Assembly: GCF_000412675.1 (NCBI RefSeq)
Contig: NC_021505.1
Span: 3,590,501-3,654,500 of the forward strand
Source: Pseudomonas putida NBRC 14164
Lineage (GTDB): Bacteria > Pseudomonadota > Gammaproteobacteria > Pseudomonadales > Pseudomonadaceae
Length of the DNA: 64,000 nt
Direction of reading: 5' to 3'
Part shown: positions 17,383 to 26,370 of the stretch, in pieces
Numbering within the stretch: position 1 is the first letter of the stretch
How the letters are laid out: each line of letters begins with the position of its first letter
Translations under genes and position numbers: made by a program
Notes under the pieces: generated by a model
Database searches by the model: none
What the model was told of the DNA's origin: nothing
What the model saw: only the letters and a program-made list of their open reading frames with translations

Positions 17383-18475
17383 TGAACTGTTCTCCGTAGG
17401 TGTTGAAGCCGATCACCCGCTGCTCGCGCAAGAACGCACCCACCGGCTCCAGGCCGTGATGGGCTTCCAGCTCCAGACGCCGCAGAAAGCAATCACAACC
17501 GATGGTCAGCAGCGGCGGGCCAAGGCGCTGGTGCAAACCGTCGAACAGCTGGTGCAGGTTCGGCAACAGCGGGCCCGGGGCCATGGCGGTGAGCACGATG
17601 CCATTTTCCACTGCGCAGTAGAAACTCAGGCTCAGGTCCGGATGCACTTGCTGGATCGCCCGCACGTAGTACTGGTCATGAATGCGCACGGCCAGCGGAT
17701 GGGCGGCGAAAACCCGGTAATCGAGCGCAGCCACCGGCACGCCGATGTGCCGGGCGTACTCCTCGGCAGCAGGCTCGGCATTCAGCTCGAAGACCCGACG
17801 CTGGGCGCTGTCGGCGCCGGTTACCACCAGTTTTTCCTGCCGTGGCAGGATGTGGTGCGTGGTGAACACTTCAAAATCGAGCCAGGTGTTGACCAGCACC
17901 ACCACTGCGGCACCGTTGTGGAACGCGCCACCGAAATACACATGGGTACGGGTCAGGTAATTGTCGTCACCGGCCGAACCGCCAAAATGCGGGATGTCAC
18001 CCAGTGCCGCGCTGAGCGCGGCGAGCACCATCTCCTCGCGGCTGGACAGGCCGTCGAGCAGGGTCAGGGCAAAGCTGTGGCCCTTGATCGGCGCCAGGGT
18101 GTTGCTGCGGCAGGTGCCGACCAGGCGCTCGACCATCTGCTGCGCGTCGATCAGGCTGAAGTGCTCCATCTCATCGATGAGCTCGGTGGCGATGGAAAAA
18201 TGCCGGTGATCAAAGCCCACCGCCGTGACGCAATTGCGGCCGTAGCCCAGCGGGGTGATTTCGCCAGCGCTGGTGCAACCGACCAGGCGGATACCGCCAA
18301 AGCCCTGCTCCAACGCTTCGCCCAAGGCTTGCAAGTCGTATTCGGCGGAACAGAAGAACAGCACGAAACCCAGGTGCGGGTGCAGCAGCTGCCGCGCCAG
18401 GTCCTGGGCGGCCACCCGTGCATCGGGGGCCTGTGACATGGCGCTGACCACACCGTCGTTTTGAGCCTGCTGCAT
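17312..18475 (-). CDS. nosP: FIST-domain sensory protein, NosP-like
   Basis: 387 residues with FIST_N (about 40-235) and FIST_C (about 240-370) domains. In P. aeruginosa the homologous NosP is a haem protein that senses nitric oxide and controls the adjacent NahK. The same gene order here supports that role. I cannot verify the haem ligand by eye. The 3' end overlaps the kinase start by 71 bp, so the two proteins are probably made in a fixed ratio. A palindromic operator lies 61 bp upstream, which would bring sensing and kinase under ped control. Confidence 0.83.
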   Translation of the reverse strand: MQQAQNDGVVSAMSQAPDARVAAQDLARQLLHPHLGFVLFFCSAEYDLQALGEALEQGFGGIRLVGCTSAGEITPLGYGRNCVTAVGFDHRHFSIATELIDEMEHFSLIDAQQMVERLVGTCRSNTLAPIKGHSFALTLLDGLSSREEMVLAALSAALGDIPHFGGSAGDDNYLTRTHVYFGGAFHNGAAVVVLVNTWLDFEVFTTHHILPRQEKLVVTGADSAQRRVFELNAEPAAEEYARHIGVPVAALDYRVFAAHPLAVRIHDQYYVRAIQQVHPDLSLSFYCAVENGIVLTAMAPGPLLPNLHQLFDGLHQRLGPPLLTIGCDCFLRRLELEAHHGLEPVGAFLREQRVIGFNTYGEQFNGMHINQTFTGVAIARNRPPVGR

Positions 18476-18535
18476 CGTGGTCTCCGGCGCGGGTGGCTGA
18501 GGGGTCAGTGTACGAAGGTGAGCAAGGGGGACGAA

Positions 18536-18551
18536 TGCTACTTGGGTAGTG
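18536..18551. promoter_or_regulatory. Predicted LuxR-type operator upstream of nosP (site 5)
   Basis: TGCTACTTGGGTAGTG contains a perfect CTAC-N4-GTAG palindrome and matches the shared site at 12 of 16 positions. It lies 61 bp upstream of the nosP start. Confidence 0.6.
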
Positions 18552-18589
18552 GGTGGGCGGTTCCATGGGCGTAATAGCCCGCATCATTT

Positions 18590-18690
18590 GGGGCCGCCTT
18601 GCGGCCCATCGCCGGCAAGCCAGCTCCCCTCAAGCTTTGCGCGGTCTCTGTGGGAGCTGGCTTGCCGGCGATGGGCTGCGCAGCAGCCCC
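18590..18690. repeat. REP-like inverted pair (type B)
   Basis: Opposed copies of ATCGCCGGCAAGCCAGCTCC lie between GGCCGC/GCGGCC and GGGCTGCGCAGCAGCCC hairpins. The right edge is 6 bp from the porin stop, so it likely ends the porin mRNA. Confidence 0.85.
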
Positions 18691-18696
18691 AAGGAT

Positions 18697-19884
18697 TCAC
18701 CAGGTCAACACCGCACCCACCGCAAAGGTATCGGTGTCTTCGTTCTGCGCGCTGGTGTCATGCCCGTCGATGGAAAACTGGTTGTACTCGGCCACCAGCT
18801 TGAGGTTATCGTTTACATCATGGAACAGCGCCACGCCGCGGGTCTCGTAGTCCGCCCCGCTGCCCACCGCGCCATTACCATCGTCCTTGGTCTTGCCATA
18901 GGACAGCGCCACGCGGTTCTTGCCGAACTTGTACGAGCCCTGCAGCAGGTAGCCGTCACTGTCGACATTGCGCAAAACCGGTTCGCCCGCGTTGTTGGTG
19001 AAGAACGGGTTGATGCCCTTGGCCTGGAACCCCGAGCCGGTCAGCGACAGCCCGCCCATCTTGGCCTGCACGCCATAGCCGACACCTTTGGAGGTAATGG
19101 ACTCCACCGTCGAATCGGTATTGTCGGATGTCTGGTAGCTGCCGTTGACCCAGCTGTAGATCTGCGCCCCGCCCAGGTCGAACTGGTAGGTGATCTCGCT
19201 TTCGGTGCGCGGGTTTTCCTGGTAGGCCTTGCCGGTCGGGCTGCTGTCGTTGGTGTCTACCGGGTCCATGATGCCCACCGCCACCCGCAGGCCGTCCATC
19301 ACCGGCGTGCGGTAAGTGATCTGCGAGGTGGGGAACGGGTACGGGTAACCACTGCCGATGTTGCCGAACGACACCCCGCCGCCGTCCACCAGCCCCAGCG
19401 TGTCGCTGACCTGGCCATAACCGGCCAGCAGCTCGTCCAGCAGGATGTTGGAGCGGGCGAACAACCCGAAGTCCTTGCCGATCAGCACCTCGCCCCACGC
19501 GGGGTTGGCCACGGTGCCGTAGAACTGGCGCACGTCGATGGCGGTGTCGGTGCCGTTGGTTTCACTGTCGTTGATGGTTACCCAGAACGAGGCACGCGCG
19601 CCGAGCTTCAGGTCATCCACCTGCTTGCCCATGTTGAAGCCAAGGTAGTTGGGCAAGAAGCCCATTTTCACCCGCGACTGGCGGCGGTCGAACTGTTCGC
19701 CCTCACGGTCGACCTTGCTGTTGACGTAGAAGGCATTGATGTAACCGTCGGTGGAAAACGTTGTCTGGTCCTTGTCGTACAGCATGATCTCGGCCTCGGC
19801 GACGCCGCTCAGGCCCAGGGCAGAAAAGCTGGCGATGGCGGCTGCGAGGAAACGAGGCGGCAGGTGCTTATTGTTGTTGTGCAT
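18697..19884 (-). CDS. Outer-membrane porin (Gram-negative 16-strand type)
   Basis: 395 residues. The ATG at 19884 has GGAG 7 nt upstream; a longer TTG reading to 19896 is less likely. A signal peptide (ends V-A-E-A) is followed by alternating beta-strand sequence rich in Gly and aromatics. A loop-3-like constriction segment is plausible, and the last residue is Trp (FAVGAVLTW), meeting the C-terminal aromatic rule of outer-membrane barrels. Similar porins accompany the quinoprotein ethanol clusters of pseudomonads, but substrate specificity cannot be read. No palindromic operator is visible in its upstream region, 19885-20091, where I see no other feature. Confidence 0.82.
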   Translation of the reverse strand: MHNNNKHLPPRFLAAAIASFSALGLSGVAEAEIMLYDKDQTTFSTDGYINAFYVNSKVDREGEQFDRRQSRVKMGFLPNYLGFNMGKQVDDLKLGARASFWVTINDSETNGTDTAIDVRQFYGTVANPAWGEVLIGKDFGLFARSNILLDELLAGYGQVSDTLGLVDGGGVSFGNIGSGYPYPFPTSQITYRTPVMDGLRVAVGIMDPVDTNDSSPTGKAYQENPRTESEITYQFDLGGAQIYSWVNGSYQTSDNTDSTVESITSKGVGYGVQAKMGGLSLTGSGFQAKGINPFFTNNAGEPVLRNVDSDGYLLQGSYKFGKNRVALSYGKTKDDGNGAVGSGADYETRGVALFHDVNDNLKLVAEYNQFSIDGHDTSAQNEDTDTFAVGAVLTW

Positions 19885-20091
19885 GGCGCGCTCCAAACGG
19901 GGACTGGATGTCGGAGGCGATTATCGGAAGTGGCCAAATGGCCAGATACGCTGCTTTGGGGGGAGCGGGTAGCGGCCTTGGGCTGGCGAATGCGGCGTGA
20001 TGATTTGGTCGCGCTACCGGGTCTGGCCAGGAGGCAAGACCTAAGGTGTACGCATGAATAGCAGGCGGGTATCAATACAACTGTACGAACT

Positions 20092-20210
20092 GGGGCCGCC
20101 TTGCGGCCCCTCCGCGGGCTTGCCCGCTCCCACAGGGATCACGCATCACTTGAACTCAGCGCCAGACCTGTGGGAGCGGGCAAGCCCGCGAAGGGCTGCA
20201 AAGCAGCCCC
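20092..20210. repeat. REP-like inverted pair (type C, GCGGGCTTGCCCGC)
   Basis: Opposed copies of TTCGCGGGCTTGCCCGCTCC have outer GGGGCCGC/GCGGCCCC and GGGGCTGC/GCAGCCCC stems. It lies between the porin promoter region and the HAD gene end. Confidence 0.85.
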
Positions 20211-20239
20211 GTTGTTACCGAGTGCGCTGACCACTGCCC

Positions 20240-20839
20240 TCAGGAAGCAAGCGCCTGCGAGCGCTGGCGCACGGGCATCTCATAGCGGTGCGGTTGTTGC
20301 CAGGCCAGCCGTGCCTGCACGTCGACCGCCGCGTCCATCACCTTCTGTGCCCAGTTTTCGTCCTTCGGGCACACCACCACAACGCGAAAACCGTGGTCGA
20401 CGCCTTCCAGCCGCACACCTTCGGAATCATCCACATGCAGGTCGATATCAAACGCCGAGGGCAACTTCGAGGGCGAATGCTCAAGGCCGTTCTGGGCCAG
20501 GATATGCTGGTGCCGGTCGCTGTTGACCACACCATCGACATGGATGCCATAAAGCATCAGCCAGCGCCGGATGTAGGCCGGGGTGCGCCCCGACGAGGTA
20601 TAGATCCAGATGCTGCAGCCCTGGCGGCGCAGGTCGCGGATCAGCGAGCGCGTGCCACTGCGCAGGGGCTCGCCCAACCAGCGATGGACGAAATTCGGCA
20701 GCTTGCTGTCTTCGGCGGCAGCGTGCTCGGGCAGGCAGGCGAGCGTGTCGTCGATATCGAACGAAATGCGTACCTGGCCACGCTTGAACTTGCGTTCAAG
20801 GGCTTGGCGCCCGCGTGCGAACATGGAGTAACGTTGCAT
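20240..20839 (-). CDS. HAD-superfamily phosphatase-like protein
   Basis: 199 residues. HAD motif I is FDIDDTLAC (about residues 26-34), with nucleophile and acid/base Asp. Motif II is the T/S of WIYTSSGR. Motif III/IV includes DLHVDDSEGV near 133-142. No signal peptide is present, so it acts in the cytoplasm. The ATG overlaps the Fic gene stop by one base (TGATG), so the two are translationally coupled. A phosphatase coupled to a nucleotidyl-transferase-like protein suggests a modification/reversal pair, but this is inference and the substrate is unknown. Confidence 0.7.
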   Translation of the reverse strand: MQRYSMFARGRQALERKFKRGQVRISFDIDDTLACLPEHAAAEDSKLPNFVHRWLGEPLRSGTRSLIRDLRRQGCSIWIYTSSGRTPAYIRRWLMLYGIHVDGVVNSDRHQHILAQNGLEHSPSKLPSAFDIDLHVDDSEGVRLEGVDHGFRVVVVCPKDENWAQKVMDAAVDVQARLAWQQPHRYEMPVRQRSQALAS

Positions 20840-21537
20840 CAGCGGCGCCCCTCGCAGGCAGGCACGGGCGAGCCGTTCAGGAAGAACTTGCCGGGCGCAG
20901 GGGCCTTCTCTTCAAGGAAAGCCGCGTACTTTTTCTTGATCTTGGGGAGTTCGTACAATGCCTTTACACCGTGTTTAGCGGAGTTGCGTATGACCGAGGA
21001 CGGGTTGAAGTAACCCTCGGCGTTGTCCAGCGACAGCACGAAAGGCGGCAACCCGGCACGCATCAGCAGGTAGCTGACGATGAGCGAACCTGTGCGGTTG
21101 TTGCCTTCGATGAACAACTGCGGCTTGCTGAGGATTCGTACATAAACACCGGCTGCCCGCTTCCAGACCGAATCGCTGCGGTACGAGCAGTACCAGTTGT
21201 ACAAGTCCTTGATGCCACCTTCGACGTTATTGAAAAAGTGCGCCTCGGTTGCGGCGAGGTGCGGGGCATATTCAAGGCGACGGGCCGGGTCGCTGCCGCA
21301 CAGCACGGTGGCATTGATTTCCAGCATCAGGTTCAGCTGTTGCAGGTCGAAGAGGTCGATACCGCGAGCGACATAGTCGTCAATCAGGGCGTAGCCTTCA
21401 AGCACGTTCAGCAGCACCTCGTCGGTAAACGGGTCCCGCGGCTCGGTGAAATGCCGGCTGAGTTCGGCAAAGCGGCCCTGCACCTCGCGCAGTGCGCGCT
21501 CTACCGCTGAAAGATCAAGACGACGCGTTGCTCGCAT
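20839..21537 (-). CDS. Fic-domain protein with a non-canonical active site (His to Gln)
   Basis: 232 residues from the ATG at 21537; an upstream in-frame reading to 21615 is not supported by a leader or ribosome site. It is a Fic/Doc fold with the core loop Q140-L-F-I-E-G-N-N-R148-T-G. Canonical Fic proteins have H-P-F-x-D/E-G-N-G-R, where the His is the catalytic base for AMP transfer. Here that position is Gln, while the phosphate-binding E-G-N-x-R part is kept. Either activity is lost or changed, or the protein binds a nucleotide without transferring it. It is coupled to the HAD gene and lies downstream of pstSCAB on the same strand. Confidence 0.8.
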   Translation of the reverse strand: MRATRRLDLSAVERALREVQGRFAELSRHFTEPRDPFTDEVLLNVLEGYALIDDYVARGIDLFDLQQLNLMLEINATVLCGSDPARRLEYAPHLAATEAHFFNNVEGGIKDLYNWYCSYRSDSVWKRAAGVYVRILSKPQLFIEGNNRTGSLIVSYLLMRAGLPPFVLSLDNAEGYFNPSSVIRNSAKHGVKALYELPKIKKKYAAFLEEKAPAPGKFFLNGSPVPACEGRR

Positions 21538-21574
21538 TGGAAATCCCGGGTAACACTTTAACGGAAGGTAACGC

Positions 21575-21613
21575 GGCCGGGTGCTGCAACCTCCCTGGCT
21601 GCAACACCCGGCC
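21575..21613. terminator. Long hairpin downstream of pstB
   Basis: GGCCGGGTGCTGCA pairs with TGCAACACCCGGCC, with one mismatch, across a 7-11 nt loop. It is 19 bp past the pstB stop and 38 bp before the Fic start. No T-run follows, so it may stabilise the pst mRNA rather than terminate it. Confidence 0.45.
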
Positions 21614-21631
21614 ACCTTGGGCGTGCCTGAC

Positions 21632-22453
21632 TCAGCTGAACTTGCCGCTGATGTAGTCGCTGGTCAGTTGCTCGCGTGGGTTCTGGAAAATCTGCGCCGT
21701 AGGGCCCATCTCGACCAGGTAACCGGTGCGGCTGCCCTGGGAAATATCGACCGAGAAGAACGCTGTGGTGTCAGCCACACGAATCGCCTGTTGCATGTTG
21801 TGGGTCACCAGGGCGATGGTGTAGTCCTTCTTCAGCTCGACCATCAACTCTTCCACGCGACGGGTGGCAATAGGGTCGAGTGCCGAGCATGGCTCGTCCA
21901 GCAGCAGCACTTCGGGCTCGGTGGCGATGGCGCGGGCAATGCACAGACGCTGCTGCTGGCCGCCGGACAGCGACAGGCCGCTGACCTTGAGCTTGTCCTT
22001 CACTTCGTCCCACAGCGCGGCGCCTTGCAAGGCGTGCTTCACGCGGTCACCCAGGTCGCCCTTGTAGCGGTTCAGGCGCAAGCCAAAGGCGACGTTGTCG
22101 AAGATGCTCATCGAGAACGGGTTGGGCTGCTGAAACACCATGCCGATGTAGCGGCGCACGACCACCGGGTCAACACCCTTGCCGTAGACATCCTGGCCCA
22201 GGAAGTGCACATGGCCTTCAAACCGGAAGCCCTTCACCAGGTCGTTCATGCGGTTGAGGCTACGCAGCACGGTACTCTTGCCGCAGCCCGACGGCCCGAT
22301 GAAGCCGGTGATCTCGTTCTTCCTGATCGGCACATGGCTGTCACGCACGGCCATGAAGTTGCCGTAGAAAATCTTGTCCAGCTTGCAGTCCATGACGATC
22401 GGGGTGGCTTCACTGACCATGGGAGCGGCTCTTTGCGCAGTGGATACGTTCAA
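21632..22453 (-). CDS. pstB: Phosphate ABC transporter ATPase PstB
   Basis: 273 residues using the TTG at 22453, which has GGGAG 8 nt upstream. An earlier TTG at 22474 lacks that spacing. Walker A is GPSGCGKST, the signature [14 protein letters not shown], Walker [14 protein letters not shown], and the switch His is in VTHNMQQA. All residues for ATP hydrolysis are intact. It energises high-affinity phosphate uptake with PstA/PstC. It is the last gene of pstSCAB; no phoU follows, unlike the common pstSCAB-phoU order. Confidence 0.93.
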   Translation of the reverse strand: MNVSTAQRAAPMVSEATPIVMDCKLDKIFYGNFMAVRDSHVPIRKNEITGFIGPSGCGKSTVLRSLNRMNDLVKGFRFEGHVHFLGQDVYGKGVDPVVVRRYIGMVFQQPNPFSMSIFDNVAFGLRLNRYKGDLGDRVKHALQGAALWDEVKDKLKVSGLSLSGGQQQRLCIARAIATEPEVLLLDEPCSALDPIATRRVEELMVELKKDYTIALVTHNMQQAIRVADTTAFFSVDISQGSRTGYLVEMGPTAQIFQNPREQLTSDYISGKFS

Positions 22454-22470
22454 GTGGGATGCTCCCTTTC

Positions 22471-23364
22471 TCAATACTTGGGCTTGCCGAAGACTCGGCT
22501 CAGAATGTTGATTACCAGCACGATCATTACCAGCACCAGCGAGGCCGCCCAGGCGAGCTCGAGCTGGTTGTCGAATGGCATGCCGGAGAAGTTGTAAATC
22601 AGTACGGCGAGCGAGGCCGTAGGGTTCATGACCGCCAGGCTGCCGTCATGGTAGATCCAGTAGTTGCTGAACAATGCGGTGAACAGCAGTGGCGCGGTTT
22701 CGCCAGCGGCGCGGGCCACGGCCAGCATGACGCCGGTGAGGATCGCCGGCAGGCCTGTGGGCAGGACGATCTTCCAGATCACCTGGGCACGGGTGCAGCC
22801 CATGCCGTAAGCGGCGTCTTTCATGATCTTGGGCACCATCTTCATCGACTCTTCAGCGGTCAGCACCACGATCGGCAGCATCAGTACTGCCAGGGCCACA
22901 CCGCCAGCCGGCGCCGAGTAGGTGCCGGTGGTCATCACCACCAGGGCGTAGGCAAACACCCCGGCCAGGATCGACGGCAGGCCGGTGAGCATCTTGGCGG
23001 CAAAGCGCGCGGCGTTGGCCAGCTTGCTGTCGGGGCCGAGTTCGGCCAGGAACACTGCTGCCAGGATACCGACCGGTACCGCGATGGCGGCGGCAATGCC
23101 GACCATGACGAAGGTACCGGCCATGGCGTTACCAAAACCGCCACCCATCTCGAAGCCGGTCGGCGGCAGCTCGGTGAACACTTCCAGACTCAGGCGTGCA
23201 CCGCCGCGGGTGATCAGCATGTACAGCACGGAAATCAGCGGCACGCTGGCCACCAGTGCCGCGAGCCATGCCAGGGTAGTCAAAAGCACGCTGCGCAGGG
23301 CACGGCCTTCCAGCTTGCGTTGCAGGCTGGGCAATGCGGCTACAGGGGTCGTCAAGTCAGTCAT
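22471..23364 (-). CDS. pstA: Phosphate ABC transporter permease PstA
   Basis: 297 residues with six membrane segments. The ABC permease EAA-type loop is [21 protein letters not shown]. The start overlaps the pstC stop by 4 bp. It forms the inner-membrane channel with PstC. The pstB TTG start lies 17 bp downstream. Confidence 0.93.
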   Translation of the reverse strand: MTDLTTPVAALPSLQRKLEGRALRSVLLTTLAWLAALVASVPLISVLYMLITRGGARLSLEVFTELPPTGFEMGGGFGNAMAGTFVMVGIAAAIAVPVGILAAVFLAELGPDSKLANAARFAAKMLTGLPSILAGVFAYALVVMTTGTYSAPAGGVALAVLMLPIVVLTAEESMKMVPKIMKDAAYGMGCTRAQVIWKIVLPTGLPAILTGVMLAVARAAGETAPLLFTALFSNYWIYHDGSLAVMNPTASLAVLIYNFSGMPFDNQLELAWAASLVLVMIVLVINILSRVFGKPKY

Positions 23365-24329
23365 TGTTTGTTACCACGCTGGGCGTAGAGCATGATCATC
23401 GAGCCGAGCACGTTCACCAGCAGAGTGATGAACATCAGGACCAGTGCCGCGTACATCAGCACTTCGACCTCGTTCGGGCCGGCTTCCGGGAAGTTCAGCG
23501 CCAGCAGCGCCGCCAGGGTGTTGGCCGGGGCGAACAAGGAAAGGGAAATGGTGTTGGCGTTGCCGACCAGCATGGCCAGTGCCATGGTTTCACCGAGCGC
23601 GCGGCCCAGGCCCAGCACCAGCGAACCAAAGATGCCGGTAGCAGCCGATGGCACCATCACCTTGAGGATGGCTTCCCAGTGGGTTGTACCCATGCCGTAG
23701 GCAGCCTGCTTGGTTTTCATCGGTACGCTGGTCAGCGCATCCTGGGAAACGGCAGCGATGGTCGGCAGGATCATGATCGCCAGTACCAGCGCAGCAGGCA
23801 GCAGGCCGGGCCCGCTCAGGGAGGTGCCGAAAAACGGGATCCAGCCCAGTTCGCTGTTCAACCAGGCGGTCAGCGGGCGAATCGCCGGGATGACCACGTA
23901 GATGCCCCACAGGCCGTAGACCACGCTGGGGATGGCGGCGAGCAATTCGACGATGGTGCGGAACACTGCGGCGAGCTTGGCCGGAAGGAAATCCTGGGTG
24001 AGGAAAATGGCCATGCTGACGCCGAAGAAACCGGCGATCAACAGGGCGATGAAGGCACTGTAAAGCGTGCCCCAGATCGCTGGCAGAATACCGTACTTGC
24101 CTTGGTTGACGTCCCAGACGCTGCCGAACAGCACGTCAAAGCCGTGCTTTTCGATGCCGGGCAGTGCCTTGCGGCCCACTTCGTAGACCAGCGCGAAGAC
24201 CAGCGCCAGTACCAGCACCACACCAATGCGTGCAAGCGCACGGAAGGTGCGATCGACCAGGAAGTCTTTCGCAGACGGTGGCTGGCACGCGGAATCGGGG
24301 TTATCCGGTATGGCAAAGGGTGTGTTCAT
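23361..24329 (-). CDS. pstC: Phosphate ABC transporter permease PstC
   Basis: 322 residues from the ATG at 24329. It has six membrane segments after an N-terminal cytoplasmic arm, with the EAA loop at AAYGMGTTHWEAILKVMVPSA. It is 70 bp downstream of pstS, with a hairpin in the gap that probably lowers transcription of the membrane genes relative to the binding protein. Confidence 0.93.
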   Translation of the reverse strand: MNTPFAIPDNPDSACQPPSAKDFLVDRTFRALARIGVVLVLALVFALVYEVGRKALPGIEKHGFDVLFGSVWDVNQGKYGILPAIWGTLYSAFIALLIAGFFGVSMAIFLTQDFLPAKLAAVFRTIVELLAAIPSVVYGLWGIYVVIPAIRPLTAWLNSELGWIPFFGTSLSGPGLLPAALVLAIMILPTIAAVSQDALTSVPMKTKQAAYGMGTTHWEAILKVMVPSAATGIFGSLVLGLGRALGETMALAMLVGNANTISLSLFAPANTLAALLALNFPEAGPNEVEVLMYAALVLMFITLLVNVLGSMIMLYAQRGNKQ

Positions 24330-24357
24330 GGGCAAGTTCCGGGACTAGGGACAAACA

Positions 24358-24388
24358 CCCCCGGCATGGCTTCATGCCGATACCGGGA
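24358..24388 (-). terminator. Hairpin between pstS and pstC (attenuator-like)
   Basis: The core CGGCATGGCTTCATGCCG is a perfect 6-bp stem, extended by CCGGTA/CCGGGG pairing. Such stems between a binding protein gene and its permease genes commonly raise pstS mRNA levels relative to the rest. Confidence 0.5.
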
Positions 24389-24399
24389 GCGCCTGGGTA

Positions 24400-25431
24400 T
24401 TACTGGATGTTGGCAGACGCTTTACGCACCTGGTCGACAACCGACGCAGGCAGCGGGATGTAACCCATCGAGTCGGCGATGGTCTGGCCTTTGGTCAGGC
24501 TGTACTCGACCATTTCACGCATGGCCTTGGCTTTTGCCGGGTTGCCGTTGTCCTTGCGGAAGATCATCCAGGTGTAGGAAGTGATCGGGTAGGACTTGGC
24601 ACCGTCCGGGTCAGGCAGCCAGGCCACCAGGTTTTCCGGCATGTTCACCGCAGCCAGCGCTTCGGCACCGCTCTCTGCGTTTGGCACGACGTATTGGCCA
24701 GCCTTGTTCTGCAGCACGGCGAAGTCGACCTTGGCCAGCTTGGCGAAGCCGTATTCGATGTAGCCGATGGCGCCCGGGGTCTGGCGGACGGTGGCGGTTA
24801 CGCCATCGTTCTTCGGCGACTTGATGAACTTGTCGGTGGCCGGCCAGTTGACGGTGTTGCCCTCACCCAGCCCTTGCTTGAAGTCAGCGTTGATGGCCGA
24901 CAGGTGCTTGGTGAAGACCGCAGTGGTACCGCTGGAGTCGGCACGCACGACCACGGTGATCGGGGTAGCTGGCAGTTTCAGCTCAGGGTTGGCCGCGGCG
25001 ATTTGCGGGTCGTTCCACTGGGTGATCTTGCCCAGGAAGATGTTGGAGTACACCTCGCGCGGCAGCTTCAGCCCTTTAGGGTTGCCCGGCAGGTTGTAGG
25101 CCAGGACGATTTCACCGGCGGTCATTGGCAGCAACTGCACGCCTTCGCCAACCTTGGCAATGTCTGCTTCGCTCATGGCCGAGTCGCTGGCGGCGAAGTC
25201 GACGGTCTTGTTCAGGAAGTCCTGAACGCCCGCCCCGCTGCCCTTGGACTGGTAGTCAACGGTGACGCCAGCGGTGTTCTTGCTGAAGTCCTTGAACCAG
25301 GTCAGGTAGATCGGTGCAGGGAAGCTGGCGCCGGAACCTGTCAGGCGAACGTTTTCTGCAGCAAAGGCTGCCGAAGTGGCGCAAAGGGAGACCGCAACGG
25401 CGAGTGCAGCAGACTTCATCAGGCGTTTCAT
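24400..25431 (-). CDS. pstS: Phosphate-binding protein PstS
   Basis: 343 residues from the ATG at 25431, with AAGGAG upstream and a signal peptide (ends A-F-A-A). Phosphate-binding segments are visible: LTGSGASFPAP at the N-terminus of the mature protein, SKGSGAGVQDF, and RADSSGTTAVFTKHL. It is the periplasmic receptor for the PstCAB permease and the first gene of the operon, behind a Pho box. The genome probably has a second pst operon with phoU elsewhere, since none is here; that is inference. Confidence 0.94.
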   Translation of the reverse strand: MKRLMKSAALAVAVSLCATSAAFAAENVRLTGSGASFPAPIYLTWFKDFSKNTAGVTVDYQSKGSGAGVQDFLNKTVDFAASDSAMSEADIAKVGEGVQLLPMTAGEIVLAYNLPGNPKGLKLPREVYSNIFLGKITQWNDPQIAAANPELKLPATPITVVVRADSSGTTAVFTKHLSAINADFKQGLGEGNTVNWPATDKFIKSPKNDGVTATVRQTPGAIGYIEYGFAKLAKVDFAVLQNKAGQYVVPNAESGAEALAAVNMPENLVAWLPDPDGAKSYPITSYTWMIFRKDNGNPAKAKAMREMVEYSLTKGQTIADSMGYIPLPASVVDQVRKASANIQ

Positions 25432-25465
25432 CAAAAAGTGCTCCTTGTGATGGCCGGCACACTTT

Positions 25466-25494
25466 GCATCAGCTGTGTTACAGCTTTGTGACTG
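25466..25494 (-). promoter_or_regulatory. Pho box upstream of pstS
   Basis: On the minus strand three 7-mers at 11-bp spacing read CAGTCAC-AAAG-CTGTAAC-ACAG-CTGATGC. The first two fit the PhoB consensus (CTGTCAT repeats with 4-bp spacers) well, the third weakly. It ends about 35-45 bp before the pstS start, so PhoB control is expected. Confidence 0.7.
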
Positions 25495-25619
25495 TTGAGT
25501 GGCAGGCCGCACGGTAGAGCTTTTTGCCTGTGCCATGAGGCTCCGTTTGTCCATTGTCCGGCACTCTCGGTGGACGCCTGGCCTCAACCGTGCAGGCAAA
25601 TCCAGCAGGAGTGAACACC

Positions 25620-26000
25620 ATGCCACGCGGTGACAAGGACAAATACACAGACAAACAGAAGCGCAAGGCCGAGCACATAGAGGAGAGTTACGAAGACAGG
25701 GGTTTGTCGAAAGAAGAGGCCGAAGCCCGTGCCTGGGCCACCGTCAACAAACAGTCCGGAGGTGGCGACAAGAAGGGCGGCTCGGGGAGCCACACGTCTG
25801 CAAGCGAAAAAAAGACAGCCCGCTCCGACTCAGCCAAACGCGCGGCTAAATCACGCCAGGGTTATTCGCGCAGTTCGGGTGCTTCTCTGGAAACCCAGAG
25901 CAAGCAAAGCCTGATGAAGGAGGCGCGCAGCAAAGACATCAAAGGCCGCTCCACCATGAACAAGGCAGAGTTACTAGAAGCGCTGCGCAAACACGGTTGA
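25620..26000 (+). CDS. Small basic hydrophilic protein with C-terminal Rho-N/SAP-like helix pair
   Basis: 126 residues from the ATG at 25620, with AGGAGTG upstream. It is very rich in Lys, Glu, Ser and Arg, with no hydrophobic core in the middle (about residues 45-90). The N-terminus is a charged helix (DKYTDKQKRKAEHIEESYEDRG). The C-terminal 35 residues (KSLMKEARSKDIKGRSTMNKAE-type pattern ending LLEALRKHG) resemble the Rho N-terminal or SAP nucleic-acid binding motif. Relatives are often labelled plasmid stabilisation protein, which I cannot support here. Binding to DNA or RNA is likely. Confidence 0.7.
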   Translation: MPRGDKDKYTDKQKRKAEHIEESYEDRGLSKEEAEARAWATVNKQSGGGDKKGGSGSHTSASEKKTARSDSAKRAAKSRQGYSRSSGASLETQSKQSLMKEARSKDIKGRSTMNKAELLEALRKHG

Positions 26001-26011
26001 GGGCGCGATGG

Positions 26012-26058
26012 ATGGCACCGGCTGCGCCGGTGTTCGCGGGTGAACCCGCTCCCACAGG
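26012..26058. repeat. REP-like half element (type A)
   Basis: CACCGGCTGCGCCGGTG is followed by one copy of TTCGCGGGTGAACCCGCTCC. The left partner copy is missing. It lies between convergent small genes. Confidence 0.75.
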
Positions 26059-26064
26059 GTTTGG

Positions 26065-26292
26065 TCAGCCAATGCCGACAATACCCGCTTCATCGCCTTC
26101 CTGGCTGCGGTTGCGGCACGCACACTCGAACTCGGCCTGGGCCCGTGTGGCAAAGTTGAGGCTCAAGCGCATCTTTTCCTGGGTGTCGTAAAGGTCATAA
26201 CCCTCTCCCAGGGCGGCGGGAAAGCCAAGACGCCGAGGGTAAACCTCTCGCTTTACTGGCACTGCGGGCACCACAACGAAGCGCGTCTGCAT
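26065..26292 (-). CDS. Hypothetical small protein
   Basis: 75 residues. It is not recognised. A good ribosome site (GAGGGA, 7 nt from the ATG) supports translation. The N-terminal half has a short beta-like, Val/Pro-rich stretch. The middle reads GYDLYDTQEKMRLSLNFATRAQAE, and two Cys are close together (FECACRN). No signal peptide or membrane segment is present. It is isolated between a REP half element and the MAPEG gene; AT content rises just upstream of its start (26300-26370), which fits a promoter. Confidence 0.55.
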   Translation of the reverse strand: MQTRFVVVPAVPVKREVYPRRLGFPAALGEGYDLYDTQEKMRLSLNFATRAQAEFECACRNRSQEGDEAGIVGIG

Positions 26293-26370
26293 GATCGTCC
26301 CTCTTCGGCAGTGCTTAAGTATTAGTAGCCTTATGCCAAAGCATCAAGATGACTCATGCAATATTTTGGT

